NCBI GenBank assembly: GCA_002729295.1
Contig: PBTU01000080.1
Location: 1-6,620 of the forward strand
Direction: 5' to 3'
DNA length: 6,620 nucleotides
From: Verrucomicrobiales bacterium
Lineage (GTDB): Bacteria; Verrucomicrobiota; Verrucomicrobiia; Verrucomicrobiales; Akkermansiaceae
A program made the translations under genes and the position numbers. The notes beneath the pieces were generated by a model. That model was not told where the DNA came from and did no database searches. It saw only the letters and a list, made by a program, of their open reading frames with translations. Below, piece after piece: positions 5,119 through 6,620 of the stretch. How positions within the stretch are numbered: position 1 is the first letter of the stretch; every line of letters begins with the position of its first letter.

Positions 5119-6125
5119 GGCCAGCCGACAAGATCGAAGAGTTTCACCGCTTCCGTTTGGTGGTCGGCGAGTTCATGAAGGGATTGGTAGTCCGGCTTAA
5201 ATTCGCCCCAGGCTTTTTGGAGAGGTTCCCGTTCGAGATCTTTGATCACGCCAAATTCAGATGTGAGTTTCTGGTATTTGGCCTGAACTTTGGGAGAGGT
5301 GAGAAAATCCAAAAGTGCGAGAGCTTCCTTTTTGTTTTTCGTTCCTTTGATGATGCCCGCTCCGCTGATGTTGACGTGGGTTCCTCTTCCGTCCTGATTT
5401 GGAAAGATCACACCTACTGATTCGCGGGCCTTGCGGTCTTTTTCGTCATCGGAATTTTCGAGAATCCCGAGATAGTAAGAGTTGGAGACCGCGAGGTCTC
5501 CTTGACCCAAGGCGACTGCCCGGACCTGATCACGGTCGCCTCCCTGAGGTGGGCGGGCTAAATTGTTTTTGACCCCCTGAGCCCAGGTCAGAGCCTTTCC
5601 TTTCCCTTCGGAAGCAATGATGGAGGCGAGGAGGGACTGATTGTAGTGGCTGGTGGATGAGCGAATGAGGAGTCGTCCCCGCCATTGGGGATTGGCCAAG
5701 CCGGCGTATGTCTTCGGGGCGTCGGCTGGCTTGACGCGATCCTTGGCGTAGACAATGACCCGGGCGCGCATGGTGATAGGCAGCCAGGCGTCGTCTTTGG
5801 GACCAAATCCCTTCGGGAGACGAGAGCTGAGATCCGGGGATTCAATTTTTTGCAGGAGACCGGCTATACTGGCGCGTTCAAGTGAGGCCGCGTCCACCGA
5901 GAGATAAAGATCAGCTTGGGGAGCATCTTTCTCTGCTTTCATCCGAGCGAGTAGTTCGTTGGCCCCTGCTTTTACGACTTTGACTTCGATGCCTGTTTTT
6001 TCTGTGAACTCCGCCAAAATAGTTTTATCAGCAGTGTAGTGACGTTCGCTGTAGAGACGAACTTCCGCTGCATTGAGAAGCGATATTAGGAGAGAGAAGA
6101 TTAGAGTGGTCCGAGCTAAAATCAT
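5115..6125 (-). CDS. fbpA: Periplasmic ferric-iron-binding protein (FutA/FbpA family)
   Basis: This encodes the 336-residue substrate-binding subunit of the importer, which captures ferric iron in the periplasm and delivers it to FbpB. A signal peptide (basic R5, hydrophobic 7-17, likely cut after NAA at 20) precedes the mature start EVRLYSERHY. Family features run in order: RHY (28-30), RARVIVYAKD (120-129), the RSS-x3-YNQSL segment (155-165), ARPPQGGD-x-DQ-RAV (190-204), SNSYYLG (214-220), FPNQ...RGTHVNISGAG (241-257) and the terminal EAVKLFDLVGWP. Likely metal ligands are Tyr30 or His29, Tyr161, Tyr217 and Tyr218, as in FutA-type proteins. This pattern separates it from the related thiamine-binding ThiB. 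The ATG gives a proper signal peptide, but no clear Shine-Dalgarno, promoter or Fur box was found in the 92 bases upstream. It overlaps fbpB by four bases. Confidence 0.96.
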   Translation of the reverse strand: MILARTTLIFSLLISLLNAAEVRLYSERHYTADKTILAEFTEKTGIEVKVVKAGANELLARMKAEKDAPQADLYLSVDAASLERASIAGLLQKIESPDLSSRLPKGFGPKDDAWLPITMRARVIVYAKDRVKPADAPKTYAGLANPQWRGRLLIRSSTSHYNQSLLASIIASEGKGKALTWAQGVKNNLARPPQGGDRDQVRAVALGQGDLAVSNSYYLGILENSDDEKDRKARESVGVIFPNQDGRGTHVNISGAGIIKGTKNKKEALALLDFLTSPKVQAKYQKLTSEFGVIKDLEREPLQKAWGEFKPDYQSLHELADHQTEAVKLFDLVGWP

Positions 6126-6217
6126 AGAGTGAGTATTGGGGTATCGATAAATCGTGACTAGCGATGTCTTGAGATGCTTTGATGGTAGATTGCGAAGTGG
6201 TTCTGTGGGAGGAAAGA

Positions 6218-6620
6218 CTATTCGGCCGCTGAAAGTGTCGCAGCAGAATGCAGGCGCTTAATTGTTTCAAGGTATTCGCGGACGCGTTCCTCATTAGGTC
6301 GTTCCTTGAGGTAGTTGTCGAGTTCCTTGATTGTGTCGCCGTAGCGCTTGAGCGATACGAGAACCTGAACTTTTGCTAACCTAGCCGTGTGGGAGTGAGT
6401 CCCCTCTGTGTGAATGGCTTGATCGAGCAGCAAAAGAGCTTCGTGAGGTTTTTGAGCGATGAATTGTTGTTGCCCCAAGAGGTAGAGGGAGTGGGAATCG
6501 GTGGGATCGTTAGTGATTAACTCTTTGAGAATGGCGATCCCTTCAGGAATGTTTGGAGTTTTCTCGAGAACAATTTGGGCGCGGAGCCGTCGAAATCGTA
6601 CAAGTTCAGGGGCTGAGAGG
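6218..6620 (-). CDS. TPR-repeat protein, C-terminal part (start beyond window)
   Basis: The frame is open from the right edge and gives 133 residues ending at a TAG at 6218-6220; the N-terminus is missing. The sequence has the helix-pair pattern of tetratricopeptide repeats in about three units: PNIPEGIAILKELITNDPTD, then YLLGQQQ...PHEALLLLDQAI, then ARLAKVQVLVSLKRYGDTIK with ELDNYLKERPNEE. TPR domains are protein-protein scaffolds, so no specific job can be read from this part. A TTG within the frame at 6478 is an internal leucine, not the start, because the repeat pattern continues upstream of it. The gene lies 92 bases upstream of fbpA on the same strand; it could share a transcript, since no terminator hairpin is seen between them, but a functional link to iron uptake is not shown. 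Confidence 0.85.
   Translation of the reverse strand, partial: LSAPELVRFRRLRAQIVLEKTPNIPEGIAILKELITNDPTDSHSLYLLGQQQFIAQKPHEALLLLDQAIHTEGTHSHTARLAKVQVLVSLKRYGDTIKELDNYLKERPNEERVREYLETIKRLHSAATLSAAE

Noticed and set aside
2793..6125. Thiamine transporter ThiBPQ as the identity of the ABC operon
   Set aside because: The short ATPase fits ThiQ, but the binding protein has the YNQSL, SNSYYLG and RGTHVNISGAG segments and C-terminal VGW of ferric-iron-binding FutA proteins.
6126..6217. Fur box or strong promoter upstream of fbpA
   Set aside because: Only a short CGAT-AA-ATCG symmetry is seen; nothing resembles the GATAATGATAATCATTATC pattern or a good -35/-10 pair.

Overview
This window looks like bacterial chromosome, about half G+C by eye, from a Gram-negative (diderm) organism. 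The evidence for a periplasm is a soluble iron-binding protein and a second protein, both with cleavable signal peptides. Several genes have little or no Shine-Dalgarno sequence before the start codon. No marker gene fixes the lineage; Verrucomicrobiota or a neighbouring phylum would fit the style, but that is a weak guess. There are no rRNA or tRNA genes, CRISPR arrays, insertion sequences or phage genes that I can see.

Layout from left to right: (1) bases 1-290 hold a possible plus-strand gene tail, an 11-bp inverted repeat and a strong intrinsic terminator. (2) Bases 294-1462, minus strand, hold a Dps-type mini-ferritin (dps), a doubtful 82-codon ORF and a HigA-like helix-turn-helix protein without an evident toxin partner. 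(3) Bases 1463-1732 form a 270-bp divergent promoter region with a 10-bp palindrome and a potential hairpin. (4) Bases 1733-2739, plus strand, hold an uncharacterised two-gene unit: a secreted protein with two widely separated CPxC motifs, then a small four-helix membrane protein. (5) Bases 2793-6125, minus strand, hold a complete ferric-iron ABC importer in the order fbpA-fbpB-fbpC. (6) Bases 6218-6620, minus strand, hold the C-terminal part of a TPR-repeat protein whose start lies beyond the window.

The functional theme is iron. FbpA should bind ferric iron in the periplasm, FbpB is a fused two-domain permease that passes it through the inner membrane, and FbpC is a short ATPase that powers it. 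Dps would oxidise and store intracellular iron and protect DNA. The two iron systems are not in one operon; the plus-strand pair separates them. No clear Fur box was found, so coordinated control is unproven.

I found no convincing undescribed system. The best leads are the secreted CPxC protein with its membrane partner, a perfect GC-rich hairpin near the 5' end of fbpB with an in-frame ATG at its loop, a promoter whose spacing predicts leaderless dps mRNA, and a lone HigA-like regulator.
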